Shown: piece by piece, positions 6,556-13,871 of the stretch
Layout of the letters: each line of letters begins with the position of its first letter
How positions within the stretch are numbered: the stretch's first letter is position 1
Source: an uncultured Butyricicoccus sp.
Lineage (GTDB): Bacteria > Bacillota > Clostridia > Oscillospirales > Butyricicoccaceae
Assembly (NCBI GenBank): GCA_900555465.1
Contig: USLE01000004.1
Span: 1-15,983 of the forward strand
Length of the DNA stretch: 15,983 nucleotides
Direction: 5' to 3'
Position numbers and translations under genes: made by a program
The notes under the pieces: generated by a model
Told to the model about the DNA's origin: nothing
Database searches by the model: none
Seen by the model: only the letters and a program-made list of their open reading frames with translations

Positions 6556-7161
6556 GTGGACGACAAGCATATACTGGCGCGGGCGCGCCGCGGCGAACTG
6601 GATGCATTTGAGGAACTGGTGCGTCAGTACGAAAAGCGGGTATATGCGGTCGCGCTGCGCTCGTCCGGCTCGCCGGAGGACGCAGCGGACATCACGCAGG
6701 AGGTGTTTCTGCGTGCGTGGCGCTCGATCGAGTCCTTCCGCGGGGACAGCGGGTTCTCCACCTGGCTGTTCCGCATCACCATGAACCTGTGCGTGGATCA
6801 TGCGCGCCACAAGAATGCCCAGCCCCAGACCCAGCCGCTCGTGGTGGGCGAGGAGGATGCGGAGCGCCCGATCCCGGACACGGCGCCCACGCCCGAGGAG
6901 CATCTGGAAAACAGCGAGCTGGGCCGCGAGCTTGCCGCGGCGCTGGACGAGGTCAGCGAGGAGCACCGCCGCATCGTGCTGCTGCGCGATGTGTCCGGCC
7001 TGAGCTATACCGAGATCGCAGAGGTGCTCGAAATCAGCGAAGGCACGGTCAAATCGCGGCTGTCACGCGCGCGTATTGCGCTGCGCACAATTTTGCTGCG
7101 GAGAGGGAACCTTTTGCCGTCCGCCGCGTCTAACCATACGAAAGGAGGCGGGGACGCATGA
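6556..7161 (+). CDS. ECF (group 4) RNA polymerase sigma factor
   Basis: A 201-residue SigW/RpoE-like sigma factor that redirects RNA polymerase to stress-response promoters. Region 2 spans about 14-85, with DAADITQEVFLRAWRSI (42-58) and FSTWLFRITMNLCVDHAR (67-84) for -10 recognition. A linker rich in Asp, Glu and Pro (95-120) is followed by region 4 (about 124-180). The helix-turn-helix YTEIAEVLEISEGTVKSRLS (151-170) there contacts the -35. The start is GTG, 8 nt after GAGGGGAGG. It lies 37 bp after dusB, and its TGA overlaps the anti-sigma ATG in ATGA, the usual sign of coupled, near-equimolar synthesis. Its signal and regulon cannot be read from here. Confidence 0.95.
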   Translation: MDDKHILARARRGELDAFEELVRQYEKRVYAVALRSSGSPEDAADITQEVFLRAWRSIESFRGDSGFSTWLFRITMNLCVDHARHKNAQPQTQPLVVGEEDAERPIPDTAPTPEEHLENSELGRELAAALDEVSEEHRRIVLLRDVSGLSYTEIAEVLEISEGTVKSRLSRARIALRTILLRRGNLLPSAASNHTKGGGDA

Positions 7162-8159
7162 GTGATGAAGAATATTTTGAACAGCTTTGCTCGAACAGCA
7201 TCGACGGGACGCTGACCGATTCCGAGCGCGAAAAGCTGGAAGCCCATCTGGCAGAGTGCCCCTCGTGCGCCGCGCTCAAGGAGGATCTGGAACAGATGCG
7301 GGCGCTGTTTGCCGAGGAGGCCGAGCCGCCCGCGGGCCTGCATGAGAGCATCATGCAGCGCCTCGAACAGGAAAGCAAGCTCAAGGTGGTGCAGCCGGAG
7401 AAGCCGGTGCGCCGCATGCCGGTGTTCACAATGGTGGCGGCAGCGGCTGCGGTGGTGCTGGTGGTGCTGGGCGGCGGCCTGATGCCGATGTTCAGCACGG
7501 TCAGCGGCGGCAGCACGGCGGCGAGTACGGCGAGCACTGCGGACGGCAGCGCGGCTGCGCCGGAAACAGATATGAGCGACGAGGTGCAGGAGGCCGCCGA
7601 CGAGGCCGGTCTGGCGCAGGAGGACGCCACGGCAGCTGCGGGCGAAAGCCAGACCGAAGGCGCAGCAAGCAGCGCGCCGTTTTCGGTAACCCCCGAGCCG
7701 CAGGCCGAGCCGGGCGATACCGCGGGCGGGAGCACCGCCCCGGCGGCGCAGAGTGAGCCCAAGCTGGCAGAGGTCCAGCCCTCGCAGGAGGAGCCTGCGG
7801 ATGGGGCGGCGGCCGATCCGGAGAGCGGCAGCAGCGAGCCCGCGGGCGGCAATGCGCCGCAGGCCATGACATCAGAAAACGTGGCGAAAACCGTGACCGT
7901 GCCCGAGTCGCTGCGCACGGTAGCCGTATCGCATTGCTACATTGCGCAGGGCGGCGGCGAGCTGCCGGACATCGGCGGCAAGCTGCTGGCGACCGATGGA
8001 ACGGCTTCGTGGTTCCTGCTGGACAGCGACCTGTCCACGCTGCAGGATACCCTGAACGCAGTTGAGGAAGCGGGCTTTACCGTATCCGGCTACGAGGGCG
8101 CCGGATTGACGATCGACAGCAAGGCGACCTCCTGGCTGCTGGCTGTCGTAGGCAGCTGA
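7158..8159 (+). CDS. Membrane anti-sigma factor with zinc-finger N-terminus
   Basis: A 333-residue membrane protein expected to hold the preceding sigma factor inactive. Residues 1-70 carry the anti-sigma zinc-finger motif HX3CX2C (H30, C34, C37) in HLAECPSC. One hydrophobic span (about 89-111) predicts a cytoplasmic N-terminus and an outside C-terminus. Residues about 115-235 are a low-complexity linker rich in Ala, Ser, Glu, Pro and Gly, possibly spanning the wall. A compact C-terminal domain (about 240-333) has no family I recognise and could sense the signal. The start is fixed by the 4-bp overlap and AAAGGAGG at 7140-7147. Release might occur by regulated proteolysis, as in RsiW-type systems; this is inference. 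Confidence 0.88.
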   Translation: MSDEEYFEQLCSNSIDGTLTDSEREKLEAHLAECPSCAALKEDLEQMRALFAEEAEPPAGLHESIMQRLEQESKLKVVQPEKPVRRMPVFTMVAAAAAVVLVVLGGGLMPMFSTVSGGSTAASTASTADGSAAAPETDMSDEVQEAADEAGLAQEDATAAAGESQTEGAASSAPFSVTPEPQAEPGDTAGGSTAPAAQSEPKLAEVQPSQEEPADGAAADPESGSSEPAGGNAPQAMTSENVAKTVTVPESLRTVAVSHCYIAQGGGELPDIGGKLLATDGTASWFLLDSDLSTLQDTLNAVEEAGFTVSGYEGAGLTIDSKATSWLLAVVGS

Positions 8160-8170
8160 AGCGAAGAGAT

Positions 8171-8200
8171 CAAAATGGCGGCGAAAGCCGCCATTTTGCA
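8171..8200 (+). terminator. Terminator of the sigma/anti-sigma operon
   Basis: A perfect 12-bp stem, CAAAATGGCGGC (8171-8182) and GCCGCCATTTTG (8187-8198), is closed by a GAAA tetraloop. The TTTT lies within the descending arm. It begins 11 bp after the stop codon. Confidence 0.75.
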
Positions 8201-8244
8201 TGTCCGGTCGAGCTGATTTGCGCGGCCGCAGAAATTTTGGAGCC

Positions 8245-8276
8245 TTACACAAAATTTTTGCAGAAATTTTGTGTAA
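8245..8276. promoter_or_regulatory. 13-bp inverted repeat just upstream of the S10 operon promoter
   Basis: TTACACAAAATTT (8245-8257) and AAATTTTGTGTAA (8264-8276) are perfect inverted repeats around TTGCAG, ending 4 bp before the -35. As DNA it could be an upstream activator or operator site. As RNA it is a hairpin without a following T-run. The AT-rich arms could also act as an UP element. Confidence 0.5.
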
Positions 8277-8280
8277 ACGC

Positions 8281-8309
8281 TTGACTTTGGGAAATGCTTG
8301 TAGTAATCT
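8281..8309 (+). promoter_or_regulatory. Sigma-A promoter of the S10-spc operon
   Basis: TTGACT (8281-8286) and TAATCT (8304-8309) are 17 bp apart. The predicted start near 8316 gives an untranslated leader of about 360 nt before rpsJ. No other good promoter is seen between the preceding terminator and rpsJ. Confidence 0.7.
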
Positions 8310-8315
8310 ATAAAG

Positions 8316-8575
8316 GCACCTGCAAAGCAGGTAAAACGCGATGATGCCGGAGATTGCTGCCAAGGGCAGGTAACTTCGGCGGAGTAGGTCCGACAATCGG
8401 GCGGTTGAGATAACTGCTATCAGCCGGAAGGCATTGCGCCTATCTCGGCAAAAACGCAATGTTCCTGCGTAAATTCGGGACTCGCGGCGCGTGCGCCGCA
8501 AAGCCGATGGCCTGAACCACTTACGTTTCTTATTGTGACCGGATCGTTACACTACCAGTGTGCCCGGTTATTTTC
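8316..8575 (+). ncRNA. Structured leader RNA of the S10 operon, or a separate small RNA (class unknown)
   Basis: This 517-bp gap (8160-8676) holds no gene, but the part after the promoter folds well. Pairings are ACCTGC/GCAGGT (8318-8332); CCGGAG/CTTCGG (8347-8379) with CTGCC/GGCAG inside; and GGAA+CATTGCG/CGCAATG+TTCC (8426-8465). CGTAA/TTACG (8468-8525) encloses TTCGGG/CCTGAA and GCGGCG/CGCCGC, then runs into TTTCTTATT. ACCGG/CCGGT (8538-8568) encloses ACACT/AGTGT, then runs into TATTTTC. The segment 8404-8412 can pair either with 8418-8425 or with the hairpin loop 8441-8449. That switch plus two terminator-like ends suggests attenuation. It matches no riboswitch class I know. It could regulate ribosomal protein synthesis, or end at 8535 as a separate RNA. 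Confidence 0.5.
8538..8575 (+). terminator. Possible attenuator hairpin in the rpsJ leader
   Basis: ACCGG (8538-8542) pairs with CCGGT (8564-8568) and ACACT (8549-8553) with AGTGT (8557-8561), followed by TATTTTCA. The tail is T-rich but broken, so termination would be partial. It lies about 100 nt before rpsJ. Confidence 0.4.
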
Positions 8576-8631
8576 ATGCCCGCACGTGATACACACGGCG
8601 GGGTTGCAGTTTCTCTCCGTAGCGAGTCAAA

Positions 8632-8645
8632 ACATTATTTAATGT
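8632..8645. repeat. Small AT palindrome before rpsJ
   Basis: ACATTA-TT-TAATGT is a perfect 6-bp inverted repeat 14 bp upstream of the rpsJ ribosome binding site. It may be only part of the leader fold; no specific role is supported. Confidence 0.3.
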
Positions 8646-8676
8646 ATGGCACACATACGAGGAGGAAAAAACCATC

Positions 8677-8988
8677 ATGGCAAACGCACAGAAGATCCGT
8701 ATCCGCCTGAAGGCGTACGACCACGAGCTGATCGACCAGAGCGCCGAGAAGATCATCGAGACCGCAAAGCGCAACGGCGCTAAGGTTTCCGGCCCGATCC
8801 CGCTGCCGACCGAGAAGCAGATCATCACCATCCTGCGCGCGGTTCACAAGTACAAGGACTCCCGCGAGCAGTTCGAGCGCCGCACCCACAAGCGCCTGAT
8901 CGACATCATCAACCCGAACCAGGCGACCATCGAGGCGCTGACCACCCTCGACCTGCCGGCGGGCGTCGAGTTTGAAGTTAAGCTCTAA
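8677..8988 (+). CDS. rpsJ: 30S ribosomal protein S10
   Basis: A 103-residue S10 of normal length, with the family start [12 protein letters not shown] (residues 5-16) and the core segment GPIPLPT (39-45). In the 30S head it helps bind tRNA, and in many bacteria it also joins NusB in antitermination. AGGAGG (8659-8664) precedes the ATG. It is first in the operon. Unusually, a hairpin array of about 260 bp separates it from rplC, where neighbouring genes normally sit within a few tens of bases. Confidence 0.98.
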   Translation: MANAQKIRIRLKAYDHELIDQSAEKIIETAKRNGAKVSGPIPLPTEKQIITILRAVHKYKDSREQFERRTHKRLIDIINPNQATIEALTTLDLPAGVEFEVKL

Positions 8989-8991
8989 AAA

Positions 8992-9258
8992 GTATAGGGG
9001 AATTCAGAATTCCCCTATATACGAAAACAGGTTCCCTTGAAACCTGTTTTCGATACCCCAACGACGCGCCCCAAGGACGCTGGGTCGGGGTATGAAATGA
9101 CCGGACAAAGCTCGGCCATTTCATGGAAACCGCATGGCGGTTTCGCGATATTCCTTATGTCAACAGGCAGACGGACTAACCCAACCGGCTGCTTGAAGCC
9201 CTGCCGCGACACGCGCGGCGAGGTCATGTTGGCGGCCAAATGCCGTCAACCAATAACC
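8992..9258 (+). repeat. Hairpin array A between rpsJ and rplC
   Basis: The rpsJ-rplC gap is filled by consecutive hairpins. These are TATAGGGGAATT/AATTCCCCTATA (8993-9019); CGAAAACAGGTT/AACCTGTTTTCG (9022-9052); ATACCCC/GGGGTAT (9053-9093); ATGAAATG/CATTTCAT (9092-9124) with CCG/CGG inside; and GAAACCGC/GCGGTTTC (9126-9144). The right part (9146-9258) is less ordered, with CCGCG-ACA-CGCG and CCAAC/GTTGG pairings. The joints CCCTATATACG (9013-9023) and CGATACCCC (9051-9059) recur exactly in array B. The loop region CGGACAAAGCTCG (9102-9114) recurs with one change. No protein is supported. It must be transcribed in the operon mRNA. Confidence 0.75.
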
Positions 9259-9277
9259 TTTAAGGAGGAAAATGCAA

Positions 9278-9976
9278 ATGCTGCAGAAAGCAATCATCGG
9301 CAAGAAGGTCGGCATGACCCAGATCTTCAATGCTGACGGCAAGGTGATCCCCTGCACCGTTATCGAGGCAGGCCCCTGCGTCGTCACCCAGCTCAAGACC
9401 GAAGAGAAGGACGGCTACAATGCGGTTCAGTTCGGCTTTGAGGATGTCAAGGAGCGCAAGCTCAACAAGCCGGAGAAGGGCCACCTGAAGAAGGCCGGCG
9501 ACTCTCTGAAGAAGTACCTCAAGGAGTTCCGCTTCGCGGACTGCTCCACCTTCCAGCTTGGCGATGTAGTAAAGGCTGACATGTTCGCCGCCGGCGACTA
9601 TGTCGACGTGACCGGCACCTCCAAGGGTAAGGGCTACGCGGGCGTCATCAAGCGCTTCAACGCTGGCCGTTCCCCGATGAGCCACGGCGCCGGCCCGATG
9701 CACCGTCACCAGGGTTCTATGGGCGCCTGCTCTGATCCTTCCAAGATCATGAAGGGCAAAATGATGCCTGGCCACCTGGGCGCTGAGCAGGTCACTGTTC
9801 AGAACCTGGACGTTGTCAAGGTTGACGCTGAGCTCAACCTGATCGCCGTTTGCGGCGCTGTCCCGGGCCCGAAGGGCGGCATCGTGGTGCTGAAGAACAC
9901 CGTCAAGAACAACAAGGTTGCCAAGGGCGAGGCTGGCGTCAGCAAGAACCCGCAGAAGGCTTCCGCGAGAAAGTAA
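9278..9976 (+). CDS. rplC: 50S ribosomal protein L3
   Basis: A 232-residue L3, an early assembly protein near the 3' end of 23S rRNA whose long loop reaches the peptidyl transferase centre. The start [14 protein letters not shown] and the loop motif [11 protein letters not shown], with the glutamine methylated in some bacteria, are intact. The ATG at 9278 is preferred over the one at 9272 because AGGAGG (9263-9268) would be only 3 nt from the latter. It is followed by rplD after a 19-bp gap with its own AGGAGG. Confidence 0.97.
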   Translation: MLQKAIIGKKVGMTQIFNADGKVIPCTVIEAGPCVVTQLKTEEKDGYNAVQFGFEDVKERKLNKPEKGHLKKAGDSLKKYLKEFRFADCSTFQLGDVVKADMFAAGDYVDVTGTSKGKGYAGVIKRFNAGRSPMSHGAGPMHRHQGSMGACSDPSKIMKGKMMPGHLGAEQVTVQNLDVVKVDAELNLIAVCGAVPGPKGGIVVLKNTVKNNKVAKGEAGVSKNPQKASARK

Positions 9977-9995
9977 GGGAAGGAGGAGCATCTAA

Positions 9996-10619
9996 ATGCC
10001 TACAGTAGCAGTTTTTGATATGACCGGCAAGAAGACCGGCGAGATGGAGCTGAACGAGGCCGTATTCGGCATCGAGCCCAACATGGCTGTTGTACACGCA
10101 GCGGTTAAGAATTATCTGGCCAACCAGCGTCAGGGCACCCAGTCCACGCTGACCCGCGCCGAGGTTCGCGGCGGCGGCATCAAGCCGTGGCGCCAGAAGG
10201 GCACCGGCCGCGCCCGTCAGGGTTCGATCCGCTCTCCGCAGTGGACCCACGGCGGTATCGCGCTCGGCCCGAAGCCGCGTTCCTACAACTACAGCCTGAC
10301 CAAGAAGACCCGTCGTCTGGCAATGCTCTCCGCCCTGTCCGCTAAGGCGGCTGCCGGCGAGATCATCGTGATCGACGGCCTGGACATGAGCGAGATCAAG
10401 ACCAAGACCTTCGCGGGCTTCCTGAAGTCCGTTGAGGCCACCGGCAAGAGCCTGGTCGTGACTCCCGAGGTCCGCACGAACGTCGTCAAGTCCGCGGCCA
10501 ACATCCCGGGCGTGCGCACGACGATCGCGTCTACCCTCAACGTATACGAAATCCTCAACGCTGACAAGTTCATCATCGACAAGGCAGCGGTTGAGAAGCT
10601 GCAGGAGGTGTACGCATAA
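9996..10619 (+). CDS. rplD: 50S ribosomal protein L4
   Basis: A 207-residue L4, which lines the polypeptide exit tunnel. The extended loop RGGGIKPWRQKGTGRARQGS (about 56-75) is intact; macrolide-resistance changes in other bacteria map to this loop. In E. coli L4 represses its own S10 operon by binding the leader. Whether it binds the different leader seen here is unknown. GGAGG (9982-9986) precedes the ATG. The stop overlaps the rplW start in TAATG. Confidence 0.98.
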   Translation: MPTVAVFDMTGKKTGEMELNEAVFGIEPNMAVVHAAVKNYLANQRQGTQSTLTRAEVRGGGIKPWRQKGTGRARQGSIRSPQWTHGGIALGPKPRSYNYSLTKKTRRLAMLSALSAKAAAGEIIVIDGLDMSEIKTKTFAGFLKSVEATGKSLVVTPEVRTNVVKSAANIPGVRTTIASTLNVYEILNADKFIIDKAAVEKLQEVYA

Positions 10620-10912
10620 TGAAGTTCGCTTACGATATTATCAAGAAGCCGATCATCACCGAGCGTTCCATGATGGGCACCCAGAACAACAAGTACACCT
10701 TCGAGGTCGCTGCCGATGCCGGCAAGATCGAGATCAAGAAGGCTGTGGAAGAGATCTTCGGCGTTAAGGTCATGAAGGTCAACACCATCAAGCTGCCGGG
10801 CAAGTGGAAGCGCATGGGCGTCCACGTCGGCAAGCGCCCGGACATCAAGAAGGCGGTCGTCACCCTGACCCCGGACTCCAAGGGCATCGAGCTTTTTGAG
10901 AACATGATGTAA
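10619..10912 (+). CDS. rplW: 50S ribosomal protein L23
   Basis: A 97-residue L23, which sits at the tunnel exit and is the docking site for trigger factor and SRP. The conserved beginning (YDIIKKPIITERS, residues 5-17) and the core YTFEVAADA (27-35) are present. The start overlaps the rplD stop by one base, with GGAGGTG just upstream inside rplD, so the two are translationally coupled. The gene downstream is displaced by hairpin array B. Confidence 0.98.
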   Translation: MKFAYDIIKKPIITERSMMGTQNNKYTFEVAADAGKIEIKKAVEEIFGVKVMKVNTIKLPGKWKRMGVHVGKRPDIKKAVVTLTPDSKGIELFENMM

Positions 10913-10916
10913 AAGC

Positions 10917-11130
10917 GTATAGGAGGGACTCCGTCCCCCCTATATACGTGAAAAGTTCCGAAGAAACTTTTCACGATACCCCCCTCTCCCTCGCACGGCG
11001 AGGGAGGTTCGGGACACGTGTCCCGAAGCAGTGGAGCTTTGATCGGGCAAAGCTCGATCAAAGCAGCGCCCCTGCGGGGCGGTTGAATGACGCGAACAAG
11101 GTTCGCGTGTGTATGGGGAAGCCACCCCGA
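10917..11130 (+). repeat. Hairpin array B between rplW and rplB
   Basis: A second array in the S10 operon. Hairpins in order are TATAGGAGGGAC/GTCCCCCCTATA (10918-10944, one mismatch); CGTGAAAAGTT/AACTTTTCACG (10947-10975); CTCCCTCGC/GCGAGGGAG (10986-11006); the perfect palindrome TTCGGGACAC/GTGTCCCGAA (11008-11027); GCTTTGATCG/CGATCAAAGC (11036-11064); CGCCCC/GGGGCG (11067-11081); and ACGCGAAC/GTTCGCGT (11090-11108). The first two joints, CCCTATATACG (10938-10948) and CGATACCCC (10974-10982), equal those of array A although the stems between differ on both arms. It begins 4 bases after the rplW stop codon and is co-transcribed. Confidence 0.75.
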
Positions 11131-11160
11131 TAATAACGAATCAAGGAGTTGAAATTCCAA

Positions 11161-11994
11161 ATGGCTATTAAGACTTTCAACCCGACGACGCCCTCGCGCA
11201 GAAATATGACTGTGCTGTCCTACAAGGGTCTGTCCAAGGTGAAGCCCGAGAAGAGCCTTCTCGAAAAGGTCAAGAAGACCGCCGGCCGCAACAGCTACGG
11301 CCGCATCACCGTCCGTCACATCGGCGGCGGCAACAAGAAAAAGTACCGTATCATCGACTTCAAGCGCCAGAAGCTGGATATGCCGGCAACCGTTATGACG
11401 CTCGAGTACGACCCGAACCGCTCCGCGAACATCGCGCTCGTCCAGTACGAGGATGGCGAAAAGGCTTATATCCTCGCTCCCGAGGGCCTGAACATCGGCG
11501 ACAAGGTTGTTTCCTCCGCGTCTGCCGACATCAAGCCGGGCAACTGCCTGCCGGTTGAGAACATCCCGGTCGGTACCATGATCCACAACATCGAGCTGTA
11601 CCCGGGCAAGGGCGCGCAGCTGGTCCGTTCCGCAGGCGTCGGCGCGCAGCTGATGGCAAAGGAGAACGGCAAGGCAATGGTCCGTCTGCCCTCCGGCGAG
11701 CTGCGTTACGTCCGCCTCGAGTGCAAGGCGACCATCGGTGTCGTCGGCAATGCGGACCACGCAAACGTACAGATCGGTAAGGCTGGCCGCACCCGTCACA
11801 TGGGTATCCGTCCGACCGTCCGCGGTTCTGTTATGAACCCGTGCGACCACCCGCACGGCGGCGGCGAAGGCAAGAGCCCGATCGGCCGTCCGTCCCCGGT
11901 TACCCCGTGGGGCAAGCCGGCAATGGGTTACAAGACCCGCAAGAAGAACCACCGCACGGATAAGCAGATCGTGCGCCGTCGTAACGGTAAGTGA
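11161..11994 (+). CDS. rplB: 50S ribosomal protein L2
   Basis: A 277-residue L2, needed for subunit association and peptidyl transfer. The start [17 protein letters not shown] and the C-terminal catalytic-loop motif [12 protein letters not shown], with the conserved histidine, are intact. The ATG at 11161 follows AAGGAG (11143-11148) at 12 nt, slightly long; an in-frame TTG at 11149 directly abuts that site and is unlikely. The spacing may reflect the neighbouring hairpin array. It is followed by rpsS after 18 bp. Confidence 0.97.
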   Translation: MAIKTFNPTTPSRRNMTVLSYKGLSKVKPEKSLLEKVKKTAGRNSYGRITVRHIGGGNKKKYRIIDFKRQKLDMPATVMTLEYDPNRSANIALVQYEDGEKAYILAPEGLNIGDKVVSSASADIKPGNCLPVENIPVGTMIHNIELYPGKGAQLVRSAGVGAQLMAKENGKAMVRLPSGELRYVRLECKATIGVVGNADHANVQIGKAGRTRHMGIRPTVRGSVMNPCDHPHGGGEGKSPIGRPSPVTPWGKPAMGYKTRKKNHRTDKQIVRRRNGK

Positions 11995-12012
11995 GAAAGG
12001 AGTTAACGTAAT

Positions 12013-12294
12013 ATGGGCAGAAGTGTCAAGAAGGGCCCTTTTGTGGCTCCTGAGCTTATCAAAAGAGTCAACGAGATGAACGAAAAGGGCGAGAAGAAGG
12101 TCCTCAAGACCTGGTCCCGCGCTTCCACGATCTTCCCGGAGTTCGTCGGCCACACCTTCGCGGTGCATGACGGCCGCAAGCATGTCCCGGTCTATGTTAC
12201 CGAGGATATGGTTGGTCACAAGCTGGGCGAGTTTGCTCCCACCCGTACCTACAAGGGTCACGCGGGCAGCAAGACCTCCAATAACGGTAAGTAA
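12013..12294 (+). CDS. rpsS: 30S ribosomal protein S19
   Basis: A 93-residue S19 of normal length, a 30S head protein that forms a complex with S13 near the A and P sites. The motifs [10 protein letters not shown] (1-10) and [15 protein letters not shown] (about 70-84) are intact. AAAGGAG (11996-12002) supports the ATG. rplV follows after 17 bp. Confidence 0.98.
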   Translation: MGRSVKKGPFVAPELIKRVNEMNEKGEKKVLKTWSRASTIFPEFVGHTFAVHDGRKHVPVYVTEDMVGHKLGEFAPTRTYKGHAGSKTSNNGK

Positions 12295-12311
12295 GGAGGA
12301 GTTAAGGAAAC

Positions 12312-12647
12312 ATGGAAGCTAGAGCAATCGTACGCAACGTGCGCATGACCCCGCGTAAGATCAAGCTGATCTGCGATCTGATCCGCGGCAAGGATGCGGG
12401 CGAAGCGATGGCCATTATCATGAATACCCCCAAGGCGGCCAGCGAGCCGATGGCGAAGCTCCTCAAGAGCGCTGTCGCCAATGCCGAGAACAACCACGGC
12501 ATGAACACCGACAAGCTGTACGTCAAGGAAGTACACGTCGGTCCCGGTCCGATCATGAAGCGCGTTATGCCGCGTGCACAGGGCCGTGCATTCAGAATCC
12601 TCAAGAGAACCTCGCACATCACGCTGGTTCTTGGCGAGAGAGAATAA
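12312..12647 (+). CDS. rplV: 50S ribosomal protein L22
   Basis: A 111-residue L22 that, with L4, forms the constriction of the exit tunnel. The N-terminal region ARAIVRNVRMTPRKIKLI (3-20) and the beta-hairpin loop GPGPIMKRVMPRAQGRAF are intact; macrolide-resistance changes in other bacteria map to this loop. The upstream region has AGGAGG and a second AAGGA nearer the ATG. Confidence 0.98.
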   Translation: MEARAIVRNVRMTPRKIKLICDLIRGKDAGEAMAIIMNTPKAASEPMAKLLKSAVANAENNHGMNTDKLYVKEVHVGPGPIMKRVMPRAQGRAFRILKRTSHITLVLGERE

Positions 12648-12660
12648 GGGAGGGTAATCA

Positions 12661-13443
12661 ATGGGCCAGAAAGTAAATCCGAACGGTCTCCGTGTCGGCG
12701 TTATCAAGAATTGGGATTCCCGTTGGTTCGCCAAGGACAATGCCTTCGGCGACCTCCTCGTGGAAGACTACAACATCCGTAAGGAACTGAAGAAGCGTCT
12801 GTACGACGCAGGCGTTCCGGCGATCGAGATCGAGCGCAAGAACGACGAAATCAAGATCATGATCCAGTGTGCGCGTCCCGGCATGGTTGTCGGCCGCGGC
12901 GGCGAGGACATCAAGAAGCTCGAGGAAGAGCTTACCAAGAAGTACGGCAAGAAGGTCCGCTGCTCGATCATCGAGATCAAGAACCCGGACACCAATGCCA
13001 CCCTGGTTGCTGAGAACATCGCAGCGCAGCTCGAGAAGCGCATCGGCTTCCGCCGTGCGATGAAGCAGTCTATGGGCCGTGCGATGCGCATGGGCGCCAA
13101 GGGCATCAAGGTATCCTGCTCCGGCCGTCTGGGCGGCGCAGAAATCGCCCGCACCGAGCACTATCATGAGGGCACGATCCCGCTGCAGACCCTGCGCGCG
13201 GATATCGACTATGGCTTTGCCGAGGCCGCGACCACCTATGGCCGCATCGGCGTTAAGGTTTGGATCTACAAGGGTGAGGTTCTCCACGGCGGTCCGCGTC
13301 TGGGCCGTTCGATCGAGGCGCCGAAGCCCGCTTTCGAGCGCCGCGAGCGCCGCGGCCGTGACGACCGCCGTGGCGGCCGCCGCGACTTTAACCGCGGTAA
13401 CGGCGAGCGCCGTGCACCCCGCCAGGAAGGAGGCAACCGCTAA
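12661..13443 (+). CDS. rpsC: 30S ribosomal protein S3 with a basic C-terminal tail
   Basis: A 260-residue S3 lining the mRNA entry channel, where it aids helicase activity and binds mRNA. It starts [13 protein letters not shown], has a type-II KH domain with the GRGG loop in VVGRGGEDI (77-85), and the C-terminal core [22 protein letters not shown]. The family usually ends near residue 220. Here residues about 226-260 form an added tail rich in Arg, Gly, Asp and Asn, which is probably disordered and RNA-binding. GGGAGGG precedes the ATG. The stop overlaps the rplP start in TAATG. Confidence 0.97.
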   Translation: MGQKVNPNGLRVGVIKNWDSRWFAKDNAFGDLLVEDYNIRKELKKRLYDAGVPAIEIERKNDEIKIMIQCARPGMVVGRGGEDIKKLEEELTKKYGKKVRCSIIEIKNPDTNATLVAENIAAQLEKRIGFRRAMKQSMGRAMRMGAKGIKVSCSGRLGGAEIARTEHYHEGTIPLQTLRADIDYGFAEAATTYGRIGVKVWIYKGEVLHGGPRLGRSIEAPKPAFERRERRGRDDRRGGRRDFNRGNGERRAPRQEGGNR

Positions 13444-13871
13444 TGCTGCTCCCCAAGAGAGTTAAATACCGTCGCGTGCATCGTGGCCGCCTCAAGGGCA
13501 AGGCCATGCGCGGCAACTTCGTATCCAACGGCGAGTTCGGCCTGCAGGCCACCGAGCCGTGCTGGATCACCTCGAACCAGATCGAGGCCGCCCGTATCGC
13601 CATGACCCGTTACACCAAGCGTGGCGGTCAGGTATGGATCAAGATTTTCCCCGACAAGCCGATCACCGAGAAGCCGGCCGAGACCCGAATGGGTTCCGGT
13701 AAGGGCTCGCCCGAGTACTGGGTAGCGGTTGTAAAGCCCGGCCGTGTCCTGTTTGAGATCGCCGGCGTTTCCGAGGAAGTCGCCCGCGAGGCCCTGCGTC
13801 TGGCAAGCCACAAGCTGCCGTGCAAGACCAAGTTCGTTGCCCGTGAGACCAAGAATGGCGGTGAAGCATGA
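13443..13871 (+). CDS. rplP: 50S ribosomal protein L16
   Basis: A 142-residue L16, which helps position the A-site tRNA acceptor arm. The start [15 protein letters not shown] and the motif [19 protein letters not shown] are intact, and the length is normal. AAGGAGG lies within the end of rpsC, and the start overlaps its stop by one base, so the two are translationally coupled. Its own stop overlaps the rpmC start. Confidence 0.98.
   Translation: MLLPKRVKYRRVHRGRLKGKAMRGNFVSNGEFGLQATEPCWITSNQIEAARIAMTRYTKRGGQVWIKIFPDKPITEKPAETRMGSGKGSPEYWVAVVKPGRVLFEIAGVSEEVAREALRLASHKLPCKTKFVARETKNGGEA

Noticed and set aside
8476-8520. Resemblance to a cyclic-di-GMP-I riboswitch (GCAAAGCC ... GGCCTGAACC)
   Set aside because: Only one short stretch is similar. 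The partner segments with the conserved GGGCAAACC and GGTAGCGGGGTTACC elements are missing.
8316-8575. T-box leader
   Set aside because: No T-box sequence (TGGNACCGCG type) or specifier arrangement is seen, and the downstream genes are not aminoacylation or amino acid genes.
9037-9336. A possible small protein within the rpsJ-rplC gap
   Set aside because: The frame runs through successive hairpins into rplC, has no ribosome binding site, and its translation has no recognisable pattern.
8992-11130. CRISPR array
   Set aside because: The repeats are hairpins of differing sequence without regular direct repeats and spacers, and no cas gene is present.
10948-11133. Possible 61-codon proteins on either strand in array B
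   Set aside because: Both are by-products of the palindromic sequence; the two strands give similar peptides because of the inverted repeats.
10630-12261. A 543-codon minus-strand open frame across rplW, array B, rplB and rpsS
   Set aside because: It runs opposite four features of the ribosomal operon, has no domain or ribosome binding site, and results from codon bias.
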